Below are positions 33,180 to 42,159 of a DNA stretch of 64,000 nt, piece by piece (the first letter of the stretch is position 1; each line of letters starts with the position of its first letter). The notes under the pieces were generated by a model, which was given only the letters and a program-made list of their open reading frames with translations, searched no databases and was not told where the DNA came from. A program made the position numbers and the translations under genes. Origin of the DNA: Amycolatopsis marina (GTDB lineage Bacteria; Actinomycetota; Actinomycetes; Mycobacteriales; Pseudonocardiaceae); NCBI RefSeq assembly GCF_900111885.1, contig NZ_FOKG01000007.1:271186-335185 (forward strand), in the 5' to 3' direction.

Positions 33180-34189
33180 GCGACCGGCATGTGCGTGCGA
33201 CTCTGGTCAAGCTCGCCGCCTTCGTGGCGGTGTGCGTGTTCTCCGCGGTGCTGGTGGTGAACACGCTCACCGACCCGCTGACCGGGCGAAGCCACACCTA
33301 CCACGCGGTGTTCACCGATGCGCACGGACTGAATCCGGGGACGGACGTCACCGTCGCTGGTGTCCGGGTCGGCACGGTGACCCGACTGGAGCTTGTGGAC
33401 GGACGCGCCCACGTCACCTTCGACGCACGAGCGGACCAGCAGGTGCCCGCGGACGTCCGGGCCGTGGTGCGCTACGCCGACCTGCTCGGAGCCCGCCATC
33501 TCGCGCTGGTTCCGGGCGAGAGCGGGCCCGTGGGCGAACTCGAACCCGGCGCGACGATTCCGCTCGACCGCACCAGGCCCGCACTCGACCTCACGGCACT
33601 GTTCAACGGTTTCAAGCCGCTGTTCGACTCCATCGATCCCGCGGAGGTCAACCAGCTCGCCAGGGAGATCGTGGCGGTGTTCCAGGGCGAAGCCGGCTCA
33701 CTGGACGGACTGCTCAGCAAGGTGGTGTCGCTGACCGCGGTCCTCGGCAGCCGGGACGACGTGCTCGGCGAGGTGCTGACGAACCTGAACGCGGTGCTGG
33801 ACACCATGGGCGAACACCGGACCGACCTCGCAGGTCTGGTCGACGGCCTCGCCGAGCTGACCTCGTTCGCGGCGGACAGCCGCGAGCGGATCGCGGGGGC
33901 CCTGGACGGCGGTGCCGAACTGGCGGGTTCTCTGACCAGCCTGCTCGCCGACATCGGACCGGACCTCTCGACAGACGTGCGGCGGCTGCGGTCACTGACC
34001 TCGACCATGGTGGAGAACGAGCGGGAGTTCGAAGCCGTGGTGCGGGAGGCGCCGGAGTTCGCCTCCACGCTCGGGCGCACGCTGGACTACGGCTCCTGGG
34101 TCAACGTCTACGTCTGCAACCTCGGCGTCGACATCGGCGGCGAACCGATCGACCTCGGTGTGGGCCCGCATTCGGAGGTGTGCCGATGA
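33176..34189 (+). CDS. mceB: Mce family protein B
   Basis: A 337-residue Mce protein. The signal anchor is VKLAAFVAVCVFSAVLVVNTL. The MCE domain follows, with YHAVFTDAHGLNPGTDVTVAGVRVGTVTRLEL and ADLLGARHLALVPG. After it comes a helical Mce domain rich in LxxLxxxL repeats to about residue 310. The ATG overlaps the mceA stop (ATGA). The Cys at the extreme end (HSEVCR) and YVCNLGVD are common in MceB proteins. Confidence 0.95.
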   Translation: MSDRHVRATLVKLAAFVAVCVFSAVLVVNTLTDPLTGRSHTYHAVFTDAHGLNPGTDVTVAGVRVGTVTRLELVDGRAHVTFDARADQQVPADVRAVVRYADLLGARHLALVPGESGPVGELEPGATIPLDRTRPALDLTALFNGFKPLFDSIDPAEVNQLAREIVAVFQGEAGSLDGLLSKVVSLTAVLGSRDDVLGEVLTNLNAVLDTMGEHRTDLAGLVDGLAELTSFAADSRERIAGALDGGAELAGSLTSLLADIGPDLSTDVRRLRSLTSTMVENEREFEAVVREAPEFASTLGRTLDYGSWVNVYVCNLGVDIGGEPIDLGVGPHSEVCR

Positions 34190-35190
34190 GCACAACCTCC
34201 GCGTGGCGCCGGATCCGGCGCGGACCGGCGTTCGACGGAGCCGTCGGTGCGGCGGTCCTCGTGCTGCTGCTCGCCGCCGCGGTCGCGATTCCGCAGTTGA
34301 CGTTCCGCGCAGGTACCAACGCGTACTCGGCGGAGTTGGCGAACGCGGCCGGCCTCACCGACGGCGACCAGGTCTACGTCGCGGGCGTGCCCGCGGGCCG
34401 TGTCACCGGAGTGGTGCTGGCGGGGGACCGCGTGCGCGTCGACTTCCGCCTCGACCGTGGCCAGTCAATCGGTGAGTCCACGTCGGCGGAGGTGAAGCTC
34501 GGAACCATCCTCGGCACGAGGTATCTCGGAGTCCGCCCCGCCGGAAGCGTGATGATGCCGCAGGGCGCGACGATCCCGCTGGAGCGAACCTCGGTGCCCT
34601 ACAGCCTGAACGACATCGGTGCCGACGTCGTCAAGACAACCGCCGAACTGGACGTCCCGCTGCTGCGGCGGATGATCACCACCCTGAACCGGTCCACACC
34701 GGACGGCGATCTGCTCGGCCGCGCGCTCGACGGCATCAGCCAGGCGACCGGGATCGTCGGTGAGCGCAACGGCCAGTTCCGTGAGCTCCTCACCGGCGTG
34801 CAGGCCCTCACGACGTCGTTGCTGGACCAGCAGGACACCCTGGTGGCGCTCCTCGGCGATGCGCGGCTCGTCGCGGAAACCCTGGCGGACCGGCGGGAGA
34901 CGATCCGCGCGCTGATCACCGACGTACACACGCTGACCACCTCGCTCGACACCGTCGTCACCGAGAACGAGCCGCTGATCGGCCCACTGCTGGCCGATGT
35001 CCACACCGTCACCGACACCCTGAGCCGCAACGAGGCCGCACTGTCGGAGACCCTCCGCCTGCTCGGGCCCGCGAGCAGGTACTTGGCCAACGCCACCGGA
35101 AACGGCCCATGGGGAGACGTCTCGGCCCCGGCGGGCCCGTTGCCGGACAACCTCCTGTGTGTGGCCGGACTGCTGGGAGGCTGCCGATGA
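34186..35190 (+). CDS. mceC: Mce family protein C
   Basis: A 334-residue Mce protein. It has an anchor at about 19-38 (GAVGAAVLVLLLAAAVAIP), an MCE domain (AGLTDGDQVYVAGVPAGRVTGVVL, VKLGTILGTRYLGVRP), and a helical region ending in NLLCVAGLLGGCR. Coupled to mceB and mceD by ATGA overlaps. It lacks the long Pro-rich tail of some mycobacterial MceC proteins. Confidence 0.95.
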   Translation: MSTTSAWRRIRRGPAFDGAVGAAVLVLLLAAAVAIPQLTFRAGTNAYSAELANAAGLTDGDQVYVAGVPAGRVTGVVLAGDRVRVDFRLDRGQSIGESTSAEVKLGTILGTRYLGVRPAGSVMMPQGATIPLERTSVPYSLNDIGADVVKTTAELDVPLLRRMITTLNRSTPDGDLLGRALDGISQATGIVGERNGQFRELLTGVQALTTSLLDQQDTLVALLGDARLVAETLADRRETIRALITDVHTLTTSLDTVVTENEPLIGPLLADVHTVTDTLSRNEAALSETLRLLGPASRYLANATGNGPWGDVSAPAGPLPDNLLCVAGLLGGCR

Positions 35191-36284
35191 CCCGTGGCCC
35201 GGAAAGGATCGTGGTCCTCGCATGTGTGCTGGGGCTCGTCGGAGCACTCGGCTGGTACGTCGTGCTCCGACCGGAACCGGTGCTGCGCATCGCGGCCGAG
35301 TTCACAACCGTGGACGGGATCTTTCCCGGAAGCCGGGTCGCCGTGCTCGGGGTTCCGGTGGGCACCGTCGAATCAGTGGACGCGGCGGGTGCCACCGTGC
35401 GGGTCACGATGAGCCTGCCGGAGGGAACGGCGGTGGCCGAGGACGCGCACGCATACGTCATGAGCCCCGCGGTCGTGAGCGACCGGTTCGTCGAACTGGC
35501 TCCCGCGCACACCGGTGGCCCTGTCCTGCGGGACGGGGCGGTGATTCCGGTGCGGCGCACACATTCACCGATCACCTGGAACGAACTGAGCGATTCGCTG
35601 CACGAACTGCTCACCGCGCTCGGCCCCGGGGCGCCGGGCGAGGGGGAGGGACTCGGCGATCTCGTGCACAGCGGGGCGCGGTCGTTCGGCGGGAACGGAC
35701 AGAAGATCCGTGACGCGGTCACCGGCATCGCCACCGCGACCGACCTGGTCGCGGACGGAACCGGCGACATCGGCGCCGTACTGGACGACGTGGACCGCCT
35801 CACCCGGCTGCTCGTCGAACATGGATCCACTGTGGACAGCGTGACCGCCACCGTGGCGGAGGCCGCACGGGACTTCGCCGGTCAGCAGGACGTGGTTGCC
35901 GAGTCGATCGGACAGCTCTCCCGCACGCTGGCGGCGTTGAGCAGGTTGCTGGACGAGCACGGTGCGGAACTGACCGGCGATCTCGCGCAGCTGACCGAGC
36001 TGAGCACGACACTGGTGGCGCGACAACAGGAACTCGCCGAAACGCTCGACACCCTGCCGCTGGCGCTGGACAACTTCGGCCGCGCGGTGACCGACGACCA
36101 GAGGCTTCGCATCCGGCTGGACATCTCGACGAACCTCGCGCAGTTCCCGGCCACCGCGAGGTTGTGTGCCCGGATTCCGCTGCCGCTCTGCTCCGGCGCG
36201 GGCATCGTCAACCCGATCCCGTTCCCGCCGCACCTGCCGGATGCGCTCGGCCTCGACGCCGCGATGAACGGGGGTGGCCGGTGA
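35187..36284 (+). CDS. mceD: Mce family protein D
   Basis: A 365-residue Mce protein. The N-terminal anchor is IVVLACVLGLVGALGWYVVL. The MCE domain has EFTTVDGIFPGSRVAVLGVPVGTVESV and AYVMSPAVVSDRFVEL. A long heptad-rich helical region runs to about 320. The tail (CARIPLPLCSGAGIVNPIPFPP) has the paired Cys and Pro typical of MceD. The start overlaps mceC by 4 bases. Confidence 0.95.
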   Translation: MTRGPERIVVLACVLGLVGALGWYVVLRPEPVLRIAAEFTTVDGIFPGSRVAVLGVPVGTVESVDAAGATVRVTMSLPEGTAVAEDAHAYVMSPAVVSDRFVELAPAHTGGPVLRDGAVIPVRRTHSPITWNELSDSLHELLTALGPGAPGEGEGLGDLVHSGARSFGGNGQKIRDAVTGIATATDLVADGTGDIGAVLDDVDRLTRLLVEHGSTVDSVTATVAEAARDFAGQQDVVAESIGQLSRTLAALSRLLDEHGAELTGDLAQLTELSTTLVARQQELAETLDTLPLALDNFGRAVTDDQRLRIRLDISTNLAQFPATARLCARIPLPLCSGAGIVNPIPFPPHLPDALGLDAAMNGGGR

Positions 36285-37330
36285 TGCCAAGGCGACGTGC
36301 GCACGCCGCGATCGTGGCCGTGTTGCTCGCAGGTGCGATCGCGGGCTGCGGCGTCAGTCTGCAGAACACGGCCACGCTCGGCGGTCCGGGGTCACCGACC
36401 TACCGGGTGACGGCGGTCTTCGGTGACGCGGCCGGGCTCCCGCTCGGTGGGACGGTGCAGATCGGGCAGGCCACGGTAGGGCGGGTCGCGGATGTGCGGG
36501 TGGCGGACTTCCACGCGCACGTCGACCTGGACATCCACACCGACGTCGCACTGCCCGAGGACACGGGTGCGCGACTGGAGTTGACCTCCGCACTCGGTGA
36601 GGAGTTCGTGGTGCTGGAACCTCCGGCGGCACGGGCGGGCGGGGCGGCGCTGGCCGACGGGGCGGTGATCCCGCTGGAGCGCACCTCCCGGGGGCCCGAC
36701 GTGGAGAACACCCTCGCCGCGGTGGGGGTGCTGCTCAACGGGTCCGGGATCGACCAGATACGCACGATCGTCGCGGAGGCCAACGCGGCCATCGGCGGCC
36801 GGGCGGGCAGGATCAACGGCCTCATCGCGCAACTGGACACGATACTGCTCTCGCTCGACGACAGCAGCGACGAGATTCTCGGGGTCATCGACTCGATGCG
36901 CGACGTGTCCGCGCAACTGGCCGAGAATCGCCCGACGCTGCGGGCGGCGTTCACCGAGATCGAACCGGCGATCCGGGTGCTGCTCGCCGAACGCGAGCGG
37001 TTCGGCACCCTGCTCGCGGACGTCACCTCGCTGGGCCGGACGACTCACGAACTGATCGAACGCAGCGGTCCCGACCTCACGCAGCAGTTTCGCGCGCTGC
37101 GGCCGGTGCTGGACGACCTGCGGGCGCTGGACGGGAGGCTGGGTACGACCTTGAGCGGGCTGAACGAGTTCGCCGGGCTGTTGCGGCAGGCGACGCCGGG
37201 GGACTACCTGATGCTCGACGGGACGCTGGACGTGCCGCTCAGTGTCGCCGAGATCCTGAGCCCCGATCTGTTCGGCACGCAGCCGGAGCAGGGTGACGCC
37301 GCGCTGCTGCTGGAAGGCGGAACGCGATGA
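36284..37330 (+). CDS. mceE: Mce family lipoprotein E
   Basis: A 348-residue Mce protein with a lipobox, LAGAIAGC, so the mature protein would be acylated at Cys near residue 22. The MCE domain is visible in YRVTAVFGDAAGLPLGGTVQIGQATVGRVADV and ALGEEFVVLEPP. MceE is the lipoprotein subunit (LprK-type) in mycobacterial operons, matching its fifth position. The start is ATG 36284 (TGATG overlap); GTG 36281 is equally placed. Confidence 0.95.
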   Translation: MPRRRAHAAIVAVLLAGAIAGCGVSLQNTATLGGPGSPTYRVTAVFGDAAGLPLGGTVQIGQATVGRVADVRVADFHAHVDLDIHTDVALPEDTGARLELTSALGEEFVVLEPPAARAGGAALADGAVIPLERTSRGPDVENTLAAVGVLLNGSGIDQIRTIVAEANAAIGGRAGRINGLIAQLDTILLSLDDSSDEILGVIDSMRDVSAQLAENRPTLRAAFTEIEPAIRVLLAERERFGTLLADVTSLGRTTHELIERSGPDLTQQFRALRPVLDDLRALDGRLGTTLSGLNEFAGLLRQATPGDYLMLDGTLDVPLSVAEILSPDLFGTQPEQGDAALLLEGGTR

Positions 37331-38532
37331 GAAGCAGGCTCGGGCTGGGACAGCTGGCTCTCTTCGCGGCGATCGGGCTGGTGTGCAGTTACTTCGTCGC
37401 GGCCGATGTGCTGGGTCCGCAGGCGTTCAGATCACCGATCACCGTGACGGTCCGTATGCCCGACACCGGGGGTCTTTCGGTCGCCTCCCAGGTCACCTAT
37501 CGAGGAGTCGGTGTCGGCCAGGTCGCCGACCTCGGGATCGCCCCGGGCGGTGGAGTGGAGGCGACGCTGGAGATCAATCCCGGCGAGCGCATCCCGAGCG
37601 CGGCCGAGGCGGTGATCACAATGGACAGTCCACTCGCGATCTTGCACGTCGATCTGCGGCCCAGTAACGACGCGCCGCCGTACCTGGAGGACGGCAGCGT
37701 CATCCCTGGAGAGAACACCCGGCGCCCGCTGCCGCTGGAGACGTTGCTCGAGGACTTCCTCGCGGTGGCCGACAGCCTGCCCGCCGCGGACCTGGCGGTC
37801 CTGGGAGAAGCGCTGGCAACCGGGCTGAACGGGACGGCGCCGGAACTCGAGCGAATCCTCGACAACACCGAGGTGCTGCTGCGATTCGCGAAGGAGAGAC
37901 AGCCGCAGATCGAGCGGGTGACCGGAAACGGGATGGCACTGCTGGGGGAGGGCGGTGCCCGGCTGCGGGAGTTCACCGAGGCGATGCGGGGACTCACGAG
38001 CGGCTTGCGGGCACAGGAGCCCGCGTTCACCGAACTGCTGCATGCCGCGCCGGATCCGGCCCGGCGAGTGGCCGGGATGATGGCGGACAACCAGCCCGCG
38101 CTCACCACGCTGCTGGGAAATCTGGTCACGACGACGCAACTGGTGAGTGTCCGCGCACCCGCGGTGGAGCAGACGCTGATCTCGCTTCCGGACACGCTGA
38201 CGAAGCTCGGTGGCATCGTCGAGGGCGACGCGGCGAACTTCTATCTCGTCGGAACGCAGGGGCCCGTGTGCTACAACGACACGCCGCGCAGGCCACCGCA
38301 GGACATCGCGGCGCGGGAACCGGTGCTGACGTGGCACTGCCCGCCGGGCCCCGACCTCGGGCAGCGGGGCGCGCGGAACGCGCCCCGGCCGGACACGCCT
38401 GTCCGACCTTCGCGAGCACACGATCCCGAAACCGGCCGACCGCTGCCGTTCGATGTGGGAACAGGCGGCGGACAGCACTCCGTGTTGGGGCCACGCTCGT
38501 GGTCCTCGATCCTTCTGCAAGGAGTTCAATGA
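37327..38532 (+). CDS. mceF: Mce family protein F
   Basis: A 401-residue Mce protein. The anchor is LGQLALFAAIGLVCSYFVAADVL. The MCE domain is MPDTGGLSVASQVTYRGVGVGQVADL and AVITMDSPLAILHVDLRP. The long helical region is followed by a basic and Pro-rich disordered tail of about 90 residues (RRPPQDIA, RPDTPVRPSRAHDPETG). It ends the six-gene mce set. Its stop overlaps the Mce-associated gene (ATGA). Confidence 0.95.
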   Translation: MRSRLGLGQLALFAAIGLVCSYFVAADVLGPQAFRSPITVTVRMPDTGGLSVASQVTYRGVGVGQVADLGIAPGGGVEATLEINPGERIPSAAEAVITMDSPLAILHVDLRPSNDAPPYLEDGSVIPGENTRRPLPLETLLEDFLAVADSLPAADLAVLGEALATGLNGTAPELERILDNTEVLLRFAKERQPQIERVTGNGMALLGEGGARLREFTEAMRGLTSGLRAQEPAFTELLHAAPDPARRVAGMMADNQPALTTLLGNLVTTTQLVSVRAPAVEQTLISLPDTLTKLGGIVEGDAANFYLVGTQGPVCYNDTPRRPPQDIAAREPVLTWHCPPGPDLGQRGARNAPRPDTPVRPSRAHDPETGRPLPFDVGTGGGQHSVLGPRSWSSILLQGVQ

Positions 38533-39143
38533 TGAGCGACGTCGTCACGAAGAAGCCGAGCCCCTCGCCGCGGCCACGGACCACAGTGGACGAGGACGAA
38601 GCGGAGGAGGTGGCGGAGGAAGCTCCGGTCGAGGACACCTCCGATACCGCCGTCGACGTGAGGACCAGGTGGCGGCGCCCCCGGGTCTTGCTGGCCGTGC
38701 TGCTCATCGCGGTGGTGCTGGGCGGCGCGGTGTTCGTCGCGGTGCGGTACCTGTCGTTGCGTTCGACGGAGACGGCCCGTGCCGAGGCACTGGGAGCTGC
38801 CACCGAGTTCGCGACGAACCTGTCGTCCTACGACTTCAACGACCTCGAGGGCAACTTCAGTGGTGTCACCGAGAACGCGACGGGACGGTTCGCCGAGCAG
38901 TACAGCCAGGTCGGCGCGAACCTGACCGAGCTGATCAAGCAGCACAAGGCGGTGTCCGAGGGAACCGTACTGGCGGCAGGCGCGGTCGAAGCGGAGGATG
39001 ACCACGCGGTCGTGTTGTTGTTCGTGGACCAGACGATCACCAACACCAACAGCCCGCAGCCACGGGTGGACCGGAACCGGATGCGGATGACGCTGGTACG
39101 GCAGGACGGTCGCTGGCTGGTGGACGACGTCAAGCTGCTCTGA
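38529..39143 (+). CDS. Mce-associated membrane protein
   Basis: A 204-residue protein with a charged cytoplasmic N-terminus (EDEAEEVAEEAPVED), one transmembrane helix at about 57-78 (VLLAVLLIAVVLGGAVFVAVRYL) and an extracytoplasmic NTF2-like domain ending TLVRQDGRWLVDDVKLL. This is the usual architecture of Mam proteins encoded after mceF, which stabilise the transporter. AAGGAGTT is 5 bases before ATG 38529. Confidence 0.9.
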   Translation: MMSDVVTKKPSPSPRPRTTVDEDEAEEVAEEAPVEDTSDTAVDVRTRWRRPRVLLAVLLIAVVLGGAVFVAVRYLSLRSTETARAEALGAATEFATNLSSYDFNDLEGNFSGVTENATGRFAEQYSQVGANLTELIKQHKAVSEGTVLAAGAVEAEDDHAVVLLFVDQTITNTNSPQPRVDRNRMRMTLVRQDGRWLVDDVKLL

Positions 39144-39187
39144 GCCAGGGCGAGTTTCCGGAACCAGACTTGAAGAGGAGGCGCACG

Positions 39188-40330
39188 ATGACCGCCACGT
39201 TGACACAGGAGCAGCAGGATTTCGTTGCCGCGATCGGCGAGTTCTGCCGCAGGGAAGTGGGCAGCGCCGAGCAGCGGAACAGGCTCACGGACGGAGGCAG
39301 GTCGCCGCACAGCGCCGAGTTGTACGGCAAGCTGGCCGAGCTCGGCTGGCTCGGCATCGCGGTACCGGAGGAGCACGGGGGAGCGGGTCGGGGAATGGTC
39401 GATCTGGTGCTGTTCCTGGAGGAGACCGGCTACTGGCAGGTGCCGATCGGCGGGTTCGCGACGTCGGTCATCACCGCCGCGGCGATCGAGAAGTTCGGTT
39501 CGGAGGAGCAGAAACGACGCATCCTCGGTGACTTCCTCAGGGGCAAGGTGCTGTCGATCTCCATGTCCGAGCCGGGGGCGGGCTCCGACGTGGGGGCGTT
39601 GACATGCCGGGCGGAGAAGCGGGGCGCGGGCTGGGTGATCAACGGTCAGAAGACCTGGTGCTCGAACGCGCACATCGCCGAGCACATCCTGCTCGTCGCC
39701 CGCACCTCGACGGCGGGCGGCAAGCACGAGGGACTGACCATGTTCGCGGTGCCGGCCAACGTGGACGGGCTGGCGGTGCACGGCATCGACACGATGGGCG
39801 GCAGGGAGGTAAACGACCTCTACTTCACCGACTGCGAGCTGCCCGAGGACGCGGTGATCGGTGTCGAGGGCAACGCGTGGCCGCAGTTGATGGCCGGGCT
39901 GAATATCGAGCGGATGCTTCTGGCCGCGTTCATGCTGGGTACCGCGAGGCGGGCGTTCGACGACACGGTGGCGTATGTCCGGGAGCGCGAGCAGTTCGGC
40001 CGTCCGATCGGCACCTTCCAGGCGCTGCGGCACCGGATCGCCGATCACGCGACCGAACTCGAGTGCACCCGGTTGCTGGTGCACGACGTCGCGCGCAGGA
40101 TCGACGCGAGCCCCGGCGAGTTGTTCCCGCGCGAGGCGTCCATGGCGAAGCTGAAGGCCACCGAGTTCGCGAAGGCTATGGCGCTGGACGGGATGCAGAT
40201 GATGGGCGGCTACGGCTACGCCACGGAGTACGGAATGGAACGGCTGCTGCGCTCGACCGTCGTGTCCACGGTGTACGGCGGCACGAGCGAGATCCAGCGC
40301 GACATCATCGGCAAGACGTTCGGCCTGTGA
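39188..40330 (+). CDS. Acyl-CoA dehydrogenase
   Basis: A 380-residue flavoprotein of the acyl-CoA dehydrogenase family. It has the FAD-site motif SMSEPGAGSDVGAL and GWVINGQKTWCSNAHIA, the central IERMLLAAFMLGTARRAFDDTVAYVREREQFGRPIGTFQALRHRIADH, and C-terminal MMGGYGYATEYGMERLLR with YGGTSEIQRDIIG. It would oxidise an acyl-CoA at the alpha-beta position. GAGGAGG lies 8 bases before ATG 39188, preferred to the upstream TTG-type start. Its place at the end of the Mce operon suggests first-step beta-oxidation of the imported lipid. The last 26 bases overlap the convergent ctaG gene. Confidence 0.93.
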   Translation: MTATLTQEQQDFVAAIGEFCRREVGSAEQRNRLTDGGRSPHSAELYGKLAELGWLGIAVPEEHGGAGRGMVDLVLFLEETGYWQVPIGGFATSVITAAAIEKFGSEEQKRRILGDFLRGKVLSISMSEPGAGSDVGALTCRAEKRGAGWVINGQKTWCSNAHIAEHILLVARTSTAGGKHEGLTMFAVPANVDGLAVHGIDTMGGREVNDLYFTDCELPEDAVIGVEGNAWPQLMAGLNIERMLLAAFMLGTARRAFDDTVAYVREREQFGRPIGTFQALRHRIADHATELECTRLLVHDVARRIDASPGELFPREASMAKLKATEFAKAMALDGMQMMGGYGYATEYGMERLLRSTVVSTVYGGTSEIQRDIIGKTFGL

Positions 40331-41069
40331 CGGGACCCGCGAGTCGGGTGCTCCGGTACCAGCGGAGGCAGACGAGTGCGAACAACGTGATCTCCACGGG
40401 AGCGCCGCCGTAGTACATGAGCTGGCTGCCTTCGACCGCCTGCTCGGCCGGAACACCGGGAGGCGGGTCGGCGTAGAGCGACTTCGCCAGGATGTTGTGT
40501 GCCGCGACGGACAGGACCAGGAAGCCAGCCCGCCACGACGGGCCCGGTGCGTGGGGCGCGGGGTCGGGCCCGGCGAGGATCGCGTATGTGAACAGGTACC
40601 CGGCCGCGAGGACGTGCAGGTGCACCAGGAAGGACACGGCCTGGTCGTCGGACATGAGAGGGTAGACGCCACCGCGATAGAGCAGCCAGAGCCCGCCGAG
40701 GTTCAGGGCGCTCGCGGTGGCGGGATGGGTGAGTACCGTGGCCGGCGCCGACCGGAGGACGTGACCAACCCGGCGTGCGCGCTCCTGGGGCAGGGCGCGC
40801 AGAGCGAGTGTCACGGGCGCGGCCAGGACCAGGAACAGCGGACCCACCATCCCGACGAGCAGGTGACCGAGCATGTGCGCCGAGAAGTCGTGGTGCGCCG
40901 TTGCCGGTGGCCCCACGAGCGCGAACCCTGCGGCGAGCAGCCCGCATAGCCAGAACAGTGGGCGACGCAGTGGCCAGCTGGCTCCTCGACGGACCAGCCG
41001 CAGGGTGAGGTGGAGGTAGCCGACACCCGCGGCGGTGAGGACACCGGCGAAGACGAGACCGGCGGTCAT
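40305..41069 (-). CDS. CtaG-family membrane protein (cytochrome c oxidase assembly type)
   Basis: A 254-residue membrane protein with about seven hydrophobic helices. It has the CtaG/caa3 assembly motifs ATAHHDFSAHMLGHLLVGMVGPLFLVLAAP and FLVHLHVLAAGYLFTYAI with several conserved His residues that may bind copper. The Bacillus-type CtaG is needed for caa3 oxidase, but many actinobacterial members are unassigned. It is translationally coupled to the upstream DUF2243 gene (ATGA), a frequent pairing. It converges with, and slightly overlaps, the acyl-CoA dehydrogenase gene. Confidence 0.88.
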   Translation of the reverse strand: MTAGLVFAGVLTAAGVGYLHLTLRLVRRGASWPLRRPLFWLCGLLAAGFALVGPPATAHHDFSAHMLGHLLVGMVGPLFLVLAAPVTLALRALPQERARRVGHVLRSAPATVLTHPATASALNLGGLWLLYRGGVYPLMSDDQAVSFLVHLHVLAAGYLFTYAILAGPDPAPHAPGPSWRAGFLVLSVAAHNILAKSLYADPPPGVPAEQAVEGSQLMYYGGAPVEITLFALVCLRWYRSTRLAGPVTGRTSCR

Positions 41070-41530
41070 TGGCTCGTACTCGGCCGGGTGCGGTACCAGG
41101 TCACGAGTCCGGCAATCAGGAGAACGGCACCGATGACGTTCCAGGTCACGTCGTAGGGCACCAGATCGACGTCGTACCGAATCTGGTGCAGGCCCATGAG
41201 CTTGTGCTGCACGAGTCCGTCGTAGAGCTGAAAGAACCCCGCCGCGCTCAACCAGCCTGCGGCGAACGGCGCGAGTCGCGCCGCGGCGTCTCGGCGAAGT
41301 GCGGCCGTCAGAAACAGGGCCGCGACGGTCGAGAACCAGCCGAAAGCGTGGAAGAGGCCGTCGGACACCAGGCCGGCTTCGAGGGTGGAACCGTCGTAGA
41401 AGTGGTGCCAGTGCAGAAGCTGGTGAAACACCACTTCGTCCACGAAGGCCGCTGTGCCCAGGCCGAGTAGGGCGCCGGCCGTCAGATTGAGTCTGCGGGC
41501 CCTCGCCGGGGGGACCTCGCCACGTGTCAC
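41066..41530 (-). CDS. DUF2243 membrane protein
   Basis: A 154-residue protein with four transmembrane helices. The conserved DUF2243 segments are FVDEVVFHQLLHWHHFYD, GLVSDGLFHAFGWF and FQLYDGLVQHKLMGLHQIRYDV. The many His residues at the membrane face suggest metal binding, perhaps copper shared with CtaG. It forms a three-gene ATGA-linked operon: 41955-41527, 41530-41066, 41069-40305. Confidence 0.88.
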   Translation of the reverse strand: MTRGEVPPARARRLNLTAGALLGLGTAAFVDEVVFHQLLHWHHFYDGSTLEAGLVSDGLFHAFGWFSTVAALFLTAALRRDAAARLAPFAAGWLSAAGFFQLYDGLVQHKLMGLHQIRYDVDLVPYDVTWNVIGAVLLIAGLVTWYRTRPSTSQ

Positions 41531-41955
41531 TGGAGCGCGGGGTCGGGAGCGTAGACGGCCAGCACGGAGGCCAGGTGATCGGAAGTGCCGGTGGGGCGGA
41601 GATCAGGGGAGTTGCGTTGCCCGACCGGCCTGCCTGCGATGACCGATTCGGCGAACTCGGCCACCGCGTCCGGTGCGGGGACGAGGGGGCCACCCAGATA
41701 CGCGAGGACCGCAGGCTGCTCGCCGGGGAGGGTTTCGAGCGCGGCGTGCCACCCGTCACGCTCGTTCCACAGCAACATCACGTCGTCGTCGGGATGCCTG
41801 CGGCAGCGCCTGGCCACGGCGAGGTAGGCGTTCGCGCTGTCGCTGATCTCGCAGGTGGTCCCCTCAGGGGGAACGCCGATGAGAGCTGCCACCGAACGGA
41901 CGTATCCGGCCAGCCCATCCTCCGCCGACGGAACTCTTTCTGACTTGGTCCGCAT
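41527..41955 (-). CDS. DUF6292-like hypothetical protein
   Basis: A 142-residue soluble protein. The stretches EDGLAGYVRSVAALIGV, NAYLAVARR, DDVMLLWNERDGWHAALET and LAYLGGPLVPAPDAVAEFAE fit, from memory, the DUF6292 family common in Pseudonocardiaceae, of unknown function. It is the first gene of the operon with DUF2243 and CtaG-like genes. No catalytic residues are evident. Confidence 0.7.
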   Translation of the reverse strand: MRTKSERVPSAEDGLAGYVRSVAALIGVPPEGTTCEISDSANAYLAVARRCRRHPDDDVMLLWNERDGWHAALETLPGEQPAVLAYLGGPLVPAPDAVAEFAESVIAGRPVGQRNSPDLRPTGTSDHLASVLAVYAPDPALQ

Positions 41956-42068
41956 CTGCGGCTCCCCTCGACGTCGCTCTGGATAACTGCCTCATGGGTT
42001 GCCCGATTGCTGCTGTGCCAACCCTTCTGCTCGCTGTGAAATGGACTGCTATCCGACCGTCCGGAGAC

Positions 42069-42094
42069 GTTTAGTGGCTTTTGTGCCCGGCTAT
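42069..42094 (+). promoter_or_regulatory. SigB/SigF-like promoter of the envelope-stress cluster
   Basis: GTTTAG at 42069-42074 and GGCTAT at 42089-42094 with a 14-base spacer approach the actinobacterial SigB-type consensus GTTT-N(14-16)-GGGTAT. It stands 66 bases before the ATG at 42160. Holin-X/DUF3618 clusters are often stress-induced. Confidence 0.5.
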
Positions 42095-42159
42095 GACTCC
42101 GCACAGCGGATTGCCACAAAGCTCGGTTTTTCCGTTCATAGAAGGAGAAAGGAGCTCAG

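Noticed and set aside
41070..41759. Extension of the CtaG ORF upstream to 484 codons
   Set aside because: It overlaps the DUF2243 and DUF6292-like genes out of frame; ATG 41069 with ATGA coupling is the clear start.
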